Assembly (NCBI GenBank): GCA_963720785.1
Contig: CAVRGQ010000004.1
Span: forward strand, 806,001-870,000
Source: CAVRGQ01 sp963720785
Lineage (GTDB): Bacteria > Actinomycetota > Acidimicrobiia > IMCC26256 > DASPTH01
DNA: 64,000 nucleotides
Direction of reading: 5' to 3'
Each line of letters starts with the position of its first letter. The stretch's first letter is position 1. The translations under genes were made by a program, and so were the position numbers. Below are positions 49,361 to 58,512 of the stretch, piece by piece. The notes below the pieces were generated by a model. That model worked only from the letters and a program-made list of their open reading frames with translations, was not told where the DNA came from and made no database searches.

Positions 49361-49990
49361 TCAGTGCGAGCCCGACCACGCGGCGAGCACGTCGTCGGCG
49401 GTGGTGACGGTGGTGATCATGCCGAGCGTGTGCGCGAGCACCTGCTCGCCGTACTCGGGTGGCACCGCGACGGTGCCGTCGCGCGGGATCACGACCTGGT
49501 AGCCGAGATTCACCGCGTCGAGGGCGAGGTTCGTGAGCGCGATGTTCAGGGAGATGCCGATCGCCACGATCGTGGTGACGCCGCAGTTGCGCAGCGTCAT
49601 GTCGAGGTGCGTGCCGAGCATCGGGCTCAGACCGTGCCCGCGCGGCAACACCAGATCGTCGGGGTGCACGCCGATCGCCGCGACCGGTTGCGCGGCGACC
49701 GAGCCGGGAAGCAGCTGCACGGGCGCGCGCCGGATCGCGCGGAACAGGCGACCGTTGTCGTTCGCGCCGCGGAAGTCCGCACGGTTCTCCGCGGTGCAGT
49801 GGACGACCTGCACTCCCGCGGCGCGGGCCGCGTGCGCGAGCCGCGCGCACGTGTCGACCAGTCCGACGCGCGCGACCTCGACGGCGAGCTCGGGGAGCGC
49901 GGACGCCTCGCCGACGACGCCCTCCTGCATCTCCTGCAGCACGAGCGCGGTGTGCGCGGGCGCAACCAGCTCGCTGAGCGCGACGACCAC
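49361..49990 (-). CDS. Isochorismatase-fold protein, catalytic Cys apparently absent
   Basis: 209 residues. TALVLQEMQEGVVG is the first strand and TTIVAIGISLNIALTNLALD the region that normally holds the nucleophilic Cys; here the position carries Ile/Ala and the nearest Cys is five residues before the strand. The first acid is Glu (QEMQ) rather than the usual Asp. It may therefore be a non-hydrolytic or altered relative. Starts at a GTG with AAGGGGGAAC upstream. It follows the molybdopterin gene's start region by 19 bases on the same strand, so it is upstream in the operon. Confidence 0.75.
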   Translation of the reverse strand: MVVALSELVAPAHTALVLQEMQEGVVGEASALPELAVEVARVGLVDTCARLAHAARAAGVQVVHCTAENRADFRGANDNGRLFRAIRRAPVQLLPGSVAAQPVAAIGVHPDDLVLPRGHGLSPMLGTHLDMTLRNCGVTTIVAIGISLNIALTNLALDAVNLGYQVVIPRDGTVAVPPEYGEQVLAHTLGMITTVTTADDVLAAWSGSH

Positions 49991-50030
49991 GGTTCCCCCT
50001 TCCCGTCGCCCCCTTCACCGGAGTCGCGAA

Positions 50031-50053
50031 TCCGTATATGTTATGCAACTTCC
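50031..50053. promoter_or_regulatory. Operator-like site B between divergent genes
   Basis: TCCGTATATGTTATGCAACT and the next three bases (TCC) lie between the isochorismatase gene and the SDR at 50075, 22 bases before the SDR ATG. It contains TATGCAACTTCC, matching the shared TATRCRAYWTYM word, and ATGTTATGCAAC, a shortened form of site A. Confidence 0.45.
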
Positions 50054-50074
50054 AGACGGAGTTCAGGGGGGACC

Positions 50075-50923
50075 ATGGGAGTCGATCTTTCGGGCAAGCG
50101 GGTGCTCGTGGTAGGTGCCTCGACCGGCATCGGCCGGTACGTCGGCATCGAGGCCGCGAAGGCCGGCGCCGACGTCGCGTTCAGCGCCCGCAGCGCCGAC
50201 AAGCTCGAATCGGCGGTGGCCGAGGTCGCCGAGACCGGCGGCGGACGGGGCATCGTGGTGGCGGGGGACCTGCGCGAGCCGGGCGACCCTGTGCGGATCG
50301 TCGACGAGGCGATCGCCGCACTCGGCGGACTCGACCTGCTCCTGCTGTCGTCGGGGATCTCGCCGTTGATGCGCCTGGAGGACACTCCCGACGAGGTCAT
50401 CGCCAACGTGTTCGCCACCAACGCGATCGGGGCGCTGAAGCTGATGACCCACGCGGCCCAGCAGGTCACCGAGGAGGCGGTCCTCGCCTATATCAGCTCG
50501 TCGTCGGTGGGGAACCCGTATCCCGGCATGGTGCACTACGCCGCGTCCAAGGCCGCGCTCGACCAGGGCGTCGACGGCCTGCGCACCGAGTACCCCGACA
50601 TCCGCTTCACCCGCGTGTCGGTGGGCCCGACCGCGGGCACCGCGATCGCGCTCGAGTACGACATGGAGGTCGCGGCGCAGATCGTTCCCGAACAGCTCCG
50701 CTACGGCCGGGTCACCGAGAAGTTCATGACCGCGCCGGAGCTCGGCCTCGTGATCGTCGAGGTGCTCGCCCCGCTCGTGCACCACCCGAGCATCGAGGCG
50801 CTCAACGTCGAGTTCATGCCGCCCGGCGGCCCGATCCCGTGGGGCGCCGACATCTTCGCGGTGAGCGAGACCAACAAGGCGTTCACCGACCCCGATGCGG
50901 ATCCCAGCACCGGCGGGACCTGA
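50075..50923 (+). CDS. SDR family oxidoreductase
   Basis: 282 residues with GKRVLVVGASTGIGRYVGIE, LSSGISPL, ISSSSVG and YAASKAALDQG. The C-terminus GADIFAVSETNKAFTDPD is not the usual DGG ending. AGGGGGGAC precedes the ATG at 50075. It directly abuts the CoA-transferase gene at 50924, so the two are one operon starting at operator-like site B. Confidence 0.9.
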   Translation: MGVDLSGKRVLVVGASTGIGRYVGIEAAKAGADVAFSARSADKLESAVAEVAETGGGRGIVVAGDLREPGDPVRIVDEAIAALGGLDLLLLSSGISPLMRLEDTPDEVIANVFATNAIGALKLMTHAAQQVTEEAVLAYISSSSVGNPYPGMVHYAASKAALDQGVDGLRTEYPDIRFTRVSVGPTAGTAIALEYDMEVAAQIVPEQLRYGRVTEKFMTAPELGLVIVEVLAPLVHHPSIEALNVEFMPPGGPIPWGADIFAVSETNKAFTDPDADPSTGGT

Positions 50924-53333
50924 GTGTCGCAGCCTCCGCTCACCGGGCTGCGCGTCGTCGACCTCTCGACGGGCATCGCCGGCGCCTACTGCACGAAGCT
51001 GCTCGCCGACGCCGGCGCGGACGTGGTGAAGATCGAGCCGCCGGGTGGCGATCCGGCGCGCGTCGAGGACGCGTTGTTCGACCACCTGCACGCGTCGGCG
51101 CGCAGCGTGCTCGTCGACCCCGCGAATCCCGACGACGTCGCGCTGCTCGGCGCGCTGGTGGCGCGCGCCGACCTCGTCGTGGGTGGCGACCGACGCGCGC
51201 TGGAAGCGGCGCTCGGTCGCGAGCTCGCCGCCGTGCGCGCCGAGCAGCCCGGCCTGGGCATCATCGGCATCTCGTGGTTCGGCTCCGACGGCCCGTGGGC
51301 CGACCGGCCGGCGAGCGAGTTCACCATCCAGGGCTGGGCCGGGTCCACCGGCAACCGCGGCCGCCGCCAGGGCCCGCCGGTGTCGGTGGGCGGCCGTCTC
51401 GGCGAGTGGGCCGCGGGTGCGGTCGCCGGCGTCGCGGCCCTGGCGGTGCTGCACGGCGTCCGCCGGGCGGGGGAGGGTGCCTTCGTCGACGTGTCGGTGC
51501 TCGAGGCCGCGACGCTCGTGTTCGACCAGATGCAGGCCGTCGCGTCGCAGATGGACGGCCGCGGCCCCGAGCCCGACCCGATTTCGTGGGTCGTCGACGT
51601 TCCGTCGGTCGAGCCCACCAAGGACGGCTGGGTCGGCTTCGCCACCAACGGGAGCGCGCAGTTCGCCGCGTTCGCCGAGATGGTCGGCCATCCCGAGTGG
51701 ATCGGCCATCCCGAGTACGGGCGCGTCGACCGGCGCCCGGAGCACGACCGCGAGTTGCGGCCGCTCATCGCGGCGTACACGACCGCGCGCACCACCGACG
51801 AGATCCTCGCCACCGCCGCCGAGATGCGCATCCCCGTCGCGCCGGTGGGCAACGGCGCGACGCTGCCGGAGATCCCGCCGTTCGTCGAACGCGGAGTGTT
51901 CACGCGCAGCAACGAAGGAACGAACCGCCAAGGACTGCTGCAACCACGAGTGCCCTACGTGATCCATGGAATCCCGGCGCGCCCGTTCGGACGCGCGCCG
52001 CGTGTCGGCGAGCACACGCACGAGCTGCGGACCGAGCTCGGACGCGAACCGGAGCCGTCTCCCGCGACCGCGGTGCCCGACCACGTGCGGGGGACCGCAT
52101 CGTCCGCGACCCAACCGTTCGTCGGTCTGCGCGTCTTCGACTTCACGTCCTACTGGGCGGGGCCGTACGCGTCGCAGATCCTCGGCTTCCTCGGCGCCGA
52201 CGTGATCAAGGTCGAGTCCGTGCAGCGGCCCGACGGCACCCGCATGGGCACCGCCTACGCATCCGTGGGCGACCGGCCGTGGGAGCTGGCGCCGCTCTTC
52301 CACACGGCCAACACCGGCAAGCGCGACATCACGCTCGACTTCACGCGCGACGAGGGCGTCGCGGTCGGCCGGCGCCTGCTCGCCACCTGCGACGTCCTGA
52401 TCGAGAACTACGTGCCGCGCGTGATGGACCGCTTCGGCCTTGTCGACGACGCCGTGCGCGACGCCAACCCCGGCCTCATGACCGTGCGCATGCCCGCGTG
52501 GGGCCTCGACGGCATGTGGCGCGACCGGCCGGGGTTCGCCCAGTCGATGGAACAGGTCACCGGTCTCGCCTGGGTCACCGGGTTCGCCGACGACGCGCCG
52601 ATCGTGCCGCGCGGCCCCTGCGATCCGCTCGGTGGCCTGCACGCGACCTTCGGACTGTTGGTCGCGATGATCGAGCGTGACGCGACTGGTCGAGGCATGC
52701 AGATCGAGTCGTCACTCGTGGAGTCGGCGATCAACGTCGCCGCCGAGCAGGTTGCCGTGCACTCCCGTCACGGCGTGCTGCTCGAGCGTGACGGCAACCA
52801 CGGCCGATTCGCCGAACCGCAGAACGTGTACCTCACGGCCGACGGCGCACACTGGCTCGCGCTCGCGGTGGAGACCGACGAGCAGTGGCGGGCGCTCCGC
52901 TTCGCCCTCGGCGAGCCCGGCTGGGCAGGCTCTACGGAGTTCGCCACCGCCGACGGCCGACGCGCGACACCGCGACGAGATCGACGCCCACCTCGCTGCC
53001 GAGTTCGCCGGGCGCGACCGCGACGACGCGGTGGCGTTCCTGTGGGACGCGGGGGTGCCGGTGGCGCCGGTCGTGAACCCGCGCCGCGTGTACGAGAACC
53101 CGCACCTGGAGGCGCGCGGCTTCTTCGAGCCGATCGAACACCCGGTGGCGGGCACCGTGCGCATCCCCGGGTTCCCGGCCACGTGGGACACCCGCACGCA
53201 GCCGTGGCACTCGCGCCCCGCCCCGCTGCTCGGCGAGCACAACGTCGAGGTGCTCACCGACCTCGGCTACACCGTCGAGGAGATCGCCGTGCTCGAAGCG
53301 AGCGAGATCATCGGCACTCCCGTCCCCGATCAG
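50924..53333 (+). CDS. Tandem CaiB/BaiF CoA-transferase (frame disrupted near 52957)
   Basis: About 800 residues: two class III CoA-transferase domains in one chain. Domain 1 starts RVVDLSTGIAGAYCTKLLAD, domain 2 near residue 400 with RVFDFTSYWAGPYASQILGF. One extra base near 52957 shifts the frame; the end reads RHRDEIDAHLAAEFAGRDRD to VLEASEIIGTPVPD. No stop follows in that frame for about 1 kb, so the end at 53333 is an estimate. The catalytic Asp lies in each domain's expected region. The fusion suggests a pseudo-dimer acting on an unusual acyl-CoA. Confidence 0.82.
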
Positions 53334-54149
53334 CGTACCGCCGAGCTTGCCGGAGCGGAAGACGGGCCGGCGCTTCTCGAGGAACGACGCGACGGCCTCG
53401 CGGTGGTCGGCGGTCTCGAACGTGATGGCCTCGAACGCGACGGAGAGGTCGTAGAGCTGCGCGACGCGCATCTCCAGCTCCTTGTTCACGAGACGCTTGT
53501 TGAGGCGCACCGCGACCGCGGGCGCGGCGGCGAGCCGCTGCGCCATCTTCATCGCCTCGTCGAGCACCGACTCGGTGGGCACGACGTGGTTCACGAGCCC
53601 GAGGCGGTCGGCTTCCGGAGCGGTGACGAGGTCACCGGTCATCAGGAATTCCTTCGCCCGGTTGGGGCCCATGAGCAGCGGCCACAGCACCGCGCCGCCG
53701 TCGCCGGCGACGATGCCGCCCTTCACGTGCGGGTCGGCGATGCGGGCGGTCTCCGCCATGTAGACGACGTCGCAGAACAGGGAGATGGTGGCACCGATGC
53801 CGATCGCGTCGCCGTTGATCGCGGAGATCATCGGGATGCGCACCGCGAGGATGTTCCGGGCCATGCCGACCGACTCGATCAGCAGACCGGGGTGCCCGTC
53901 GGGGTAGCCCTCCTCGGCGTTGCTGTCCATGTCGTTGAAGTCGGCGCCGACGCAGAAGTACTTGCCCGCGCCGGTGAGCACCATCGCGTTGGGCTCCTCG
54001 TCGTGCACGATGTTCTCGTACAGCGTGTGCAGCTCGAGGTGCATCTTCGGGTTGAGCGAGTTGCGCTGCTCGGGACGGTTGAGCGTGACGACGAGCACGT
54101 CGTCGACCATCTCCGTCTTGATCGTCTCGAGGCCGTAGCGGTCCGCCAT
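53330..54149 (-). CDS. Enoyl-CoA hydratase/isomerase family protein
   Basis: About 273 residues. VVTLNRPEQRNSLNPKMHLE, then GAGKYFCVGADFND (first oxyanion segment) and GGIVAGDGGAVLWPLLMGPN (second). Asp and Asn stand where many hydratases have Glu, so isomerase or other crotonase chemistry is possible. As read the frame continues past the expected end; ignoring one extra base near 53340 gives a stop at 53330. The end collides with that of the tandem CoA-transferase. Confidence 0.85.
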
Positions 54150-54184
54150 GGTTGCGTGGATCTCCCGGTTCAGGTGGTGCGGGT

Positions 54185-55255
54185 TCAGTGGGTGGTGAGT
54201 GGAGGGCAGTCGAGCGACGCGGCGATCGCGTCGAGCTCGTCGACGAGACCCTGCGAGAGCGGGATGCCGTCGCGGCGCCGCTGCTCGCGCCGGTGGGCCT
54301 CGAGCTCACCGGGAACGTAGATGCGCTCGACGCCCGGCGCCAGCGCGGACGAGTGCACGTCGTCGACGAGCTGGTCGGCGCGGCGGCGGAACTCGTCGAG
54401 GGGCATGAAGCGCTCGACGTCGAGCACCACGAACGTGGCGCCCTTGGCGACGCGCTCCTTGCCGTGGACCTCGGACTCGGTGTGCTCCTGGAACCCGAAG
54501 CAGCTGTTCGCCAGGAGTCCCGACATGATCTCCACGAGCATGCCGATGCCGAAGCCCTTGTGCCCGCCGAACCACTGCAGCTGGTACACCGATGCCGCCT
54601 GGGGGTCGGTGGTGGGGTTGCCGTCCTCGTCGTTCGCCCACCCCTCGGGGATCGACGCGTCGCCGCGCTTGCGGGCCAGCAGGATCTTGTTCCCCGCGGC
54701 CGCGGTGGTGGCGATGTCGTACACGATCGTGGGGTGCTCGCCCGTGGGCACCGCGTACGAGAACGGATTGGTGGAGAAGAGGCTCGTGGTCCCGCCGAAG
54801 GGCGGCACGATGGTGGCGCCGTTCTGGAACGCGAGGGCGAGGAAGCCGGAGGCCGCGGCGCGCATCGTGTAGTACGCGAGCGCACCGAGGTGGGTGAGCT
54901 CGCGGACGGCGATGGTCGCCACTCCGTGCTCCCGCGCCCGCTCGACGGCGAGGTCCATCGCCGCGACGCCGGCCACCTGCCCGAAACCGAGGTGGCCGTC
55001 GAGGAGCACGGTGGAGCCGCGGTCCTCGGTGACCGTCACCTCGGTGACGGGGCGGATGTGCCCCTTGGTGACCCGCGTGTTGTAGAGGGCCATGAGGTGC
55101 GCGCCGTGGGAGTCGACGCCGCGCAGGTCGGCCTCCACCAGGTTGTCGGCGACGATTGCGGCCTGGTCGGCGGGCACGCCGAGCGCGCCGAGCATGCGCT
55201 CGAGCTGCGCCCGCAGCGCCGCCTCGGTGACGAGCAAGGAGTCGGCGTCGCTCAC
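54185..55255 (-). CDS. Ldh family (malate/L-lactate/ureidoglycolate dehydrogenase type) oxidoreductase
   Basis: 356 residues of the L-sulfolactate/malate dehydrogenase family, distinct from the Rossmann LDHs. EADLRGVDSHGAHLM holds the active-site His, and GGTTSLFSTNPFSYAVPT is the NAD(P)-binding signature; QWFGGHKGFGIGMLVEIMSG follows. It oxidises a 2-hydroxy acid. In line, 28 bases after the next gene upstream (amidohydrolase); probably in the same operon. Confidence 0.9.
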   Translation of the reverse strand: MSDADSLLVTEAALRAQLERMLGALGVPADQAAIVADNLVEADLRGVDSHGAHLMALYNTRVTKGHIRPVTEVTVTEDRGSTVLLDGHLGFGQVAGVAAMDLAVERAREHGVATIAVRELTHLGALAYYTMRAAASGFLALAFQNGATIVPPFGGTTSLFSTNPFSYAVPTGEHPTIVYDIATTAAAGNKILLARKRGDASIPEGWANDEDGNPTTDPQAASVYQLQWFGGHKGFGIGMLVEIMSGLLANSCFGFQEHTESEVHGKERVAKGATFVVLDVERFMPLDEFRRRADQLVDDVHSSALAPGVERIYVPGELEAHRREQRRRDGIPLSQGLVDELDAIAASLDCPPLTTH

Positions 55256-55283
55256 GCTGCCTCCCTGCTCGTTCGCTCAGTGC

Positions 55284-56504
55284 TCACGAGAGGGGACCGC
55301 TCCCGTCGCCGAGGCCCTGGAGCCGGAGCAGGTCGATGGCGTTGCCGCGCACGATGCGGAACACGTCGTCGGCCTCGAGGTGGCCGAACAGCTCTTTGGC
55401 GACCTGCTCCGTGTTCGGCCAGGTGCCGTCCTGGTGCGGGTAGTCGGTCTCGAACGAGATGTTGTTCCGGCCGACGAGGTCGAGGTTCTGCACGCCCACG
55501 CTGTCCTTGAAGAAGGCGCTGCACACCTGCTCGTAGTAGAAGCGCGACGGCGGCTCGTCGACGAACTTCTGGCTCTCACTCCAGCCGCGGTGCGTCTCCC
55601 ACACGTCGTCGACGCGCTCGAGCACGTAGGGGATCCAGCCGATCTGTGCCTCGGCGTAGAGGAGCTTCAGTCCGGGGTTGCGCTTGAGCACACCGGAGTA
55701 GAGGAAGTCGATGAGCGACGTCGCGCTGTTCGCGAACATGTTCACCGCCTGTACCGCGTCGGGCGCGTCGGGCGACGACGTGATCGTCTTGGTGCCCGAG
55801 CCGATGTGCATCGACAGCACGACCCCGGCCTCGGACGCCGCGTTGAACAACGGCTCCCAGTAGCCCGAGTGGATGCTCTCGAGGCCGAGCCACGCGGGCA
55901 GCTCGGAGAAGGTGACGGTCTTCACGCCGCGCGCCGCGTTGCGCTGCAACTCGGCGACCGCGAGGTCGACGTCCCACATCGGGAGCATGCACAGCGGGAT
56001 GAGACGACCGAAGCTGGCACCGCACCACTCGTCGACCATCCAGTCGTTGTACGCCTCGACGCAGAGCCTCGCGAGCTCCTTGTCCTTGCCGCGGATGAAC
56101 AGCTGCCCGCAGAAGCGCGGGTAGTTGGGGAAGCACAGCGACGCCTCGATGTGGTTGACGTCCATGTCCTCGACGCGCGCCTTGGGGTCCCAGCAACCGC
56201 GCCGCATCTGGTCGTAGGTGACGCCGTCCATGCCGATCTCGTCGGCGGGGTAGCCGGCCGCGGCGATGAGGCGCTTCACCGAGTACTGGTGGTCCTCGTA
56301 GAACCACCACGCGACGTCGGGGCCCTCGGTGCCGGGCGCCTCGATGTAGCCGCCGCCGTCGAGCACCGGGGTGCCCGCGGGCGCGTAGACGATGTGCGGG
56401 CCGATGTCCTGGTACTTGGCGGGGAGGCGGTCGACCCACACGCCGGGGGGCTCGACCACGTGGTCGTCGAGGCTGACGATCCAGGGAATGTCGATCTGAG
56501 TCAT
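55284..56504 (-). CDS. Amidohydrolase-2 family metal-dependent hydrolase
   Basis: 406 residues, TIM-barrel of the ACMSD/amidohydrolase-2 type. Metal-site motif VSLDDHVVEPPGVW (DxHxx variant SLDDHV) at the N-terminus, VVLSMHIGSG in the middle and ISFETDYPHQDGTWPNT near the end. Enzymes of this group hydrolyse or decarboxylate ring-cleavage products. In actinobacterial steroid and terpene clusters they are common but mostly uncharacterised. Followed by the Ldh gene in the same direction. Confidence 0.85.
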   Translation of the reverse strand: MTQIDIPWIVSLDDHVVEPPGVWVDRLPAKYQDIGPHIVYAPAGTPVLDGGGYIEAPGTEGPDVAWWFYEDHQYSVKRLIAAAGYPADEIGMDGVTYDQMRRGCWDPKARVEDMDVNHIEASLCFPNYPRFCGQLFIRGKDKELARLCVEAYNDWMVDEWCGASFGRLIPLCMLPMWDVDLAVAELQRNAARGVKTVTFSELPAWLGLESIHSGYWEPLFNAASEAGVVLSMHIGSGTKTITSSPDAPDAVQAVNMFANSATSLIDFLYSGVLKRNPGLKLLYAEAQIGWIPYVLERVDDVWETHRGWSESQKFVDEPPSRFYYEQVCSAFFKDSVGVQNLDLVGRNNISFETDYPHQDGTWPNTEQVAKELFGHLEADDVFRIVRGNAIDLLRLQGLGDGSGPLS

Positions 56505-56577
56505 TGGAGTCTCCTGAGAACTCGAGGCAGATGGGTAGCCGAGCGGCAGCGAGGCCAGGGAGGCGGAGCGAGCCCAG

Positions 56578-57387
56578 CTAGATCGGCTCGTCGCCCTCGA
56601 TGGTGACGCGGTGCAGGGAGCGCTTCGCGCCGGCCGTGTCGCCGACGACGGCGTGCTGCACCGCGGAGTTGTCCCAGATGAGCATGTCGCCCTGGGCCCA
56701 GTGGTGGCGGTAGGTGTACTCGAACCGGCCGATCTCGCCGTAGAGGAAGTCGAGCAGCGGCAGGCTCTCGCGCTCGGTCCATCCCTCGAAGTGCTTCACG
56801 TAGTTGTCGTTCACGAAGAGGCCCTTGCGGCCGGTGGCCGGGTGCGTGCGCACGACCGGGTGGGGACGCTGCCGGTCCTCCTCGGGCAGGCCCATCTCGA
56901 CCGCGAGCTGCGTGGCGTAGTGCACCGCGCGCAGGCCGAGCAGCGTCTGCTGCATGCCCTCCGAGAGGCCGTCGTAGGCCATCCCCACGTTGGCGAACAT
57001 CGTGTCTCCACCCACCTCGGGAATGACGCGCGCGAGCAGGATGCTCACGCCGGGTGGTCGCTTCGCGTAGGTGAAGTCGGCGTGCCACGTGGTGGTGATC
57101 GGGTTGGGGTCGTAGACCTCCATGATCTCCGGGTAGCCGTCGATCGGCGGGACGTAGGGGTGCGGTTCGAGCACGCCCCAGCGCCGGCCGAAGTCGATGT
57201 GCTGCTCGGGGGTCACGGCATCCTGGCCCCGCAGGCAGATCACTCCATGGTCGAGGAGCGCCTGGCGGATTGCGGCGAACGTGGTGTCGTCGCAGCCCTG
57301 GGCGAGGTCGACGCCGTGCACGAGGGCGCCACACCCGCCGGCCATGCGGGTCACGGTGATGTCCTGGGTGCTCGCGACGGAGGTCAT
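56578..57387 (-). CDS. TauD/TfdA family 2-oxoglutarate-dependent dioxygenase
   Basis: 269 residues. Iron ligands are the His/Asp of TWHADFTYAKRPP and the distal His of WDNSAVQHAVVGD; the 2-oxoglutarate Arg is in KRSLHRVTIEGD. The family hydroxylates next to sulfonate, carboxyl or ether groups, often to release the leaving group. It lies downstream of operator-like site C (57424-57444), 37 bases from its ATG, and 73 bases before the amidohydrolase gene. Confidence 0.9.
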   Translation of the reverse strand: MTSVASTQDITVTRMAGGCGALVHGVDLAQGCDDTTFAAIRQALLDHGVICLRGQDAVTPEQHIDFGRRWGVLEPHPYVPPIDGYPEIMEVYDPNPITTTWHADFTYAKRPPGVSILLARVIPEVGGDTMFANVGMAYDGLSEGMQQTLLGLRAVHYATQLAVEMGLPEEDRQRPHPVVRTHPATGRKGLFVNDNYVKHFEGWTERESLPLLDFLYGEIGRFEYTYRHHWAQGDMLIWDNSAVQHAVVGDTAGAKRSLHRVTIEGDEPI

Positions 57388-57423
57388 GCGGTCTGCTCCT
57401 GAGGTGTACGCAGGTCGACGAAA

Positions 57424-57444
57424 GATTATATACGATATTCAATC
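57424..57444. promoter_or_regulatory. Operator-like site C upstream of TauD gene
   Basis: GATTATATACGATATTCAAT plus C, with GATT and AATC as outer arms. It contains TATACGATATTC, which fits TATRCRAYWTYM. It overlaps the stop codon of the AttH-like gene and lies 37 bases upstream of the TauD start, on the same strand as that gene. Confidence 0.45.
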
Positions 57445-58441
57445 GCGGGCGAACCGGCGGTAGCGGTCGGCGTCCCACACGTCCTCGAGCTCACCGTACG
57501 CCGTGAACGCCGACCCGTCCGCGCTGCCGTCCCAGCGCACGAGCGACACCAGGTTCGTCATCGAGGGCAGGTTCTGGAAGCCCATCCAGTTCAGGGGTGT
57601 CCCGACCGCCTCGAGCCGCCGCCCACGGTCGTCGACACCTTCCACCACGACGCGGGCGGGCCACACGCCGGGCCGCTCGCCGGGCCCGGCACGGGCCTCA
57701 CCGTGGCGGCGCGCTCGAGGTGGCGCGTGCCCGAGGTGAGGGGGGCGAGCTCGCCGTCGGCCCAGAGCGTGCCGCCCATGAGGTTGCCGGCCTGGTGCGG
57801 ACGGTCGTGGTCGGGCGAGGAGTACGCCATGAACGCGACCTCGGCCGCGGTGCAGAGGTCGTACCCGATGTGCAGCCCCGGCGCGGGCACGCGGCGTCCC
57901 CAGCTGCGGTCCCGGTGCGCGTGGCAGTCGACGGCGAGGGTCTCCCCGGCGACGGTGACCGTGCCGGTCACGTGACCCTGCTGGTCGAGGTGCCCGGCGA
58001 ACGTTCCGGTGCCGTTGTCCTCGAGGAGGTGGGCCGGGAGGATCGCGGCGAACTCCATCTCGAACGAGAAGTCGGGGTGGTCGTACGCGATCCGATACCG
58101 CGTGAGCGGCTCGAGGCAGCGGATCGAGATCCCGGTGGGGAAAACGATGTCGCGCAGGTCACCGGGCTCGGGGTACGGGTACGTCCACTGGTAGTCCCAG
58201 TGGAGCGCGTCGAACGGCGTGCGCCCGCGCTCGTCCCACGCCATCACCCCGCCACCGAGGATGCCCTGGTTCATCTTCACCCACGGGTACACGTAGCAGT
58301 AGAGATTGCGTTCGGGGACCATGAAGGTGAACCACGACGTCTCCTGCCACCAGGGGTCGTCGGTGGTGGGTGGATGGAAGGCGTCGTGTCGACGATCCGG
58401 TCGTGGCCGGGGTCGATCGGCTGGTCGGTACTTGCGGACAT
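57439..58441 (-). CDS. AttH/CrtC-like beta-barrel protein (two frame disruptions)
   Basis: About 334 residues once two missing bases (near 57700 and 58386) are restored. The core, WWQETSWFTFMVPERNLYCY then QGILGGGVMAWDE and FSFEMEFAAILPAHLL, resembles the two-calycin (lipocalin-like) fold of AttH and hydroxyneurosporene synthase. HRDRSWGRR is the typical Arg/Trp motif of that family. Such proteins bind or hydrate terpenoids. The start is the ATG at 58441 (MSASTDQ). Divergent from the CoA-transferase at 58513 across site D. Confidence 0.6.
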
Positions 58442-58446
58442 GGCGC

Positions 58447-58464
58447 GGATCGTATGCAATATCC
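58447..58464. promoter_or_regulatory. Operator-like site D between divergent genes
   Basis: GGATCGTATGCAATATCC lies 6 bases upstream of the AttH-like start and 49 bases upstream of the CoA-transferase start. Its GGAT/ATCC ends are palindromic and TATGCAATATCC matches TATRCRAYWTYM. Confidence 0.5.
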
Positions 58465-58512
58465 ATCCGCTGCGAAACCCGCGACCCGCCGGGCGCGAAG
58501 AGGGGGAACCAC

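Noticed and set aside
3579..53333. Programmed +1 ribosomal frameshifting as the cause of the many indels
   Set aside because: The sites share no slippery codon, stop codon or structure, affect unrelated housekeeping and catabolic genes, and some need one added base instead.
45778..58464. KstR or KstR2 (cholesterol regulon) boxes
   Set aside because: The four palindromes do not fit the KstR word with AACACGTT or the KstR2 AAGCAAG half-site, and the hallmark cholesterol genes are absent.
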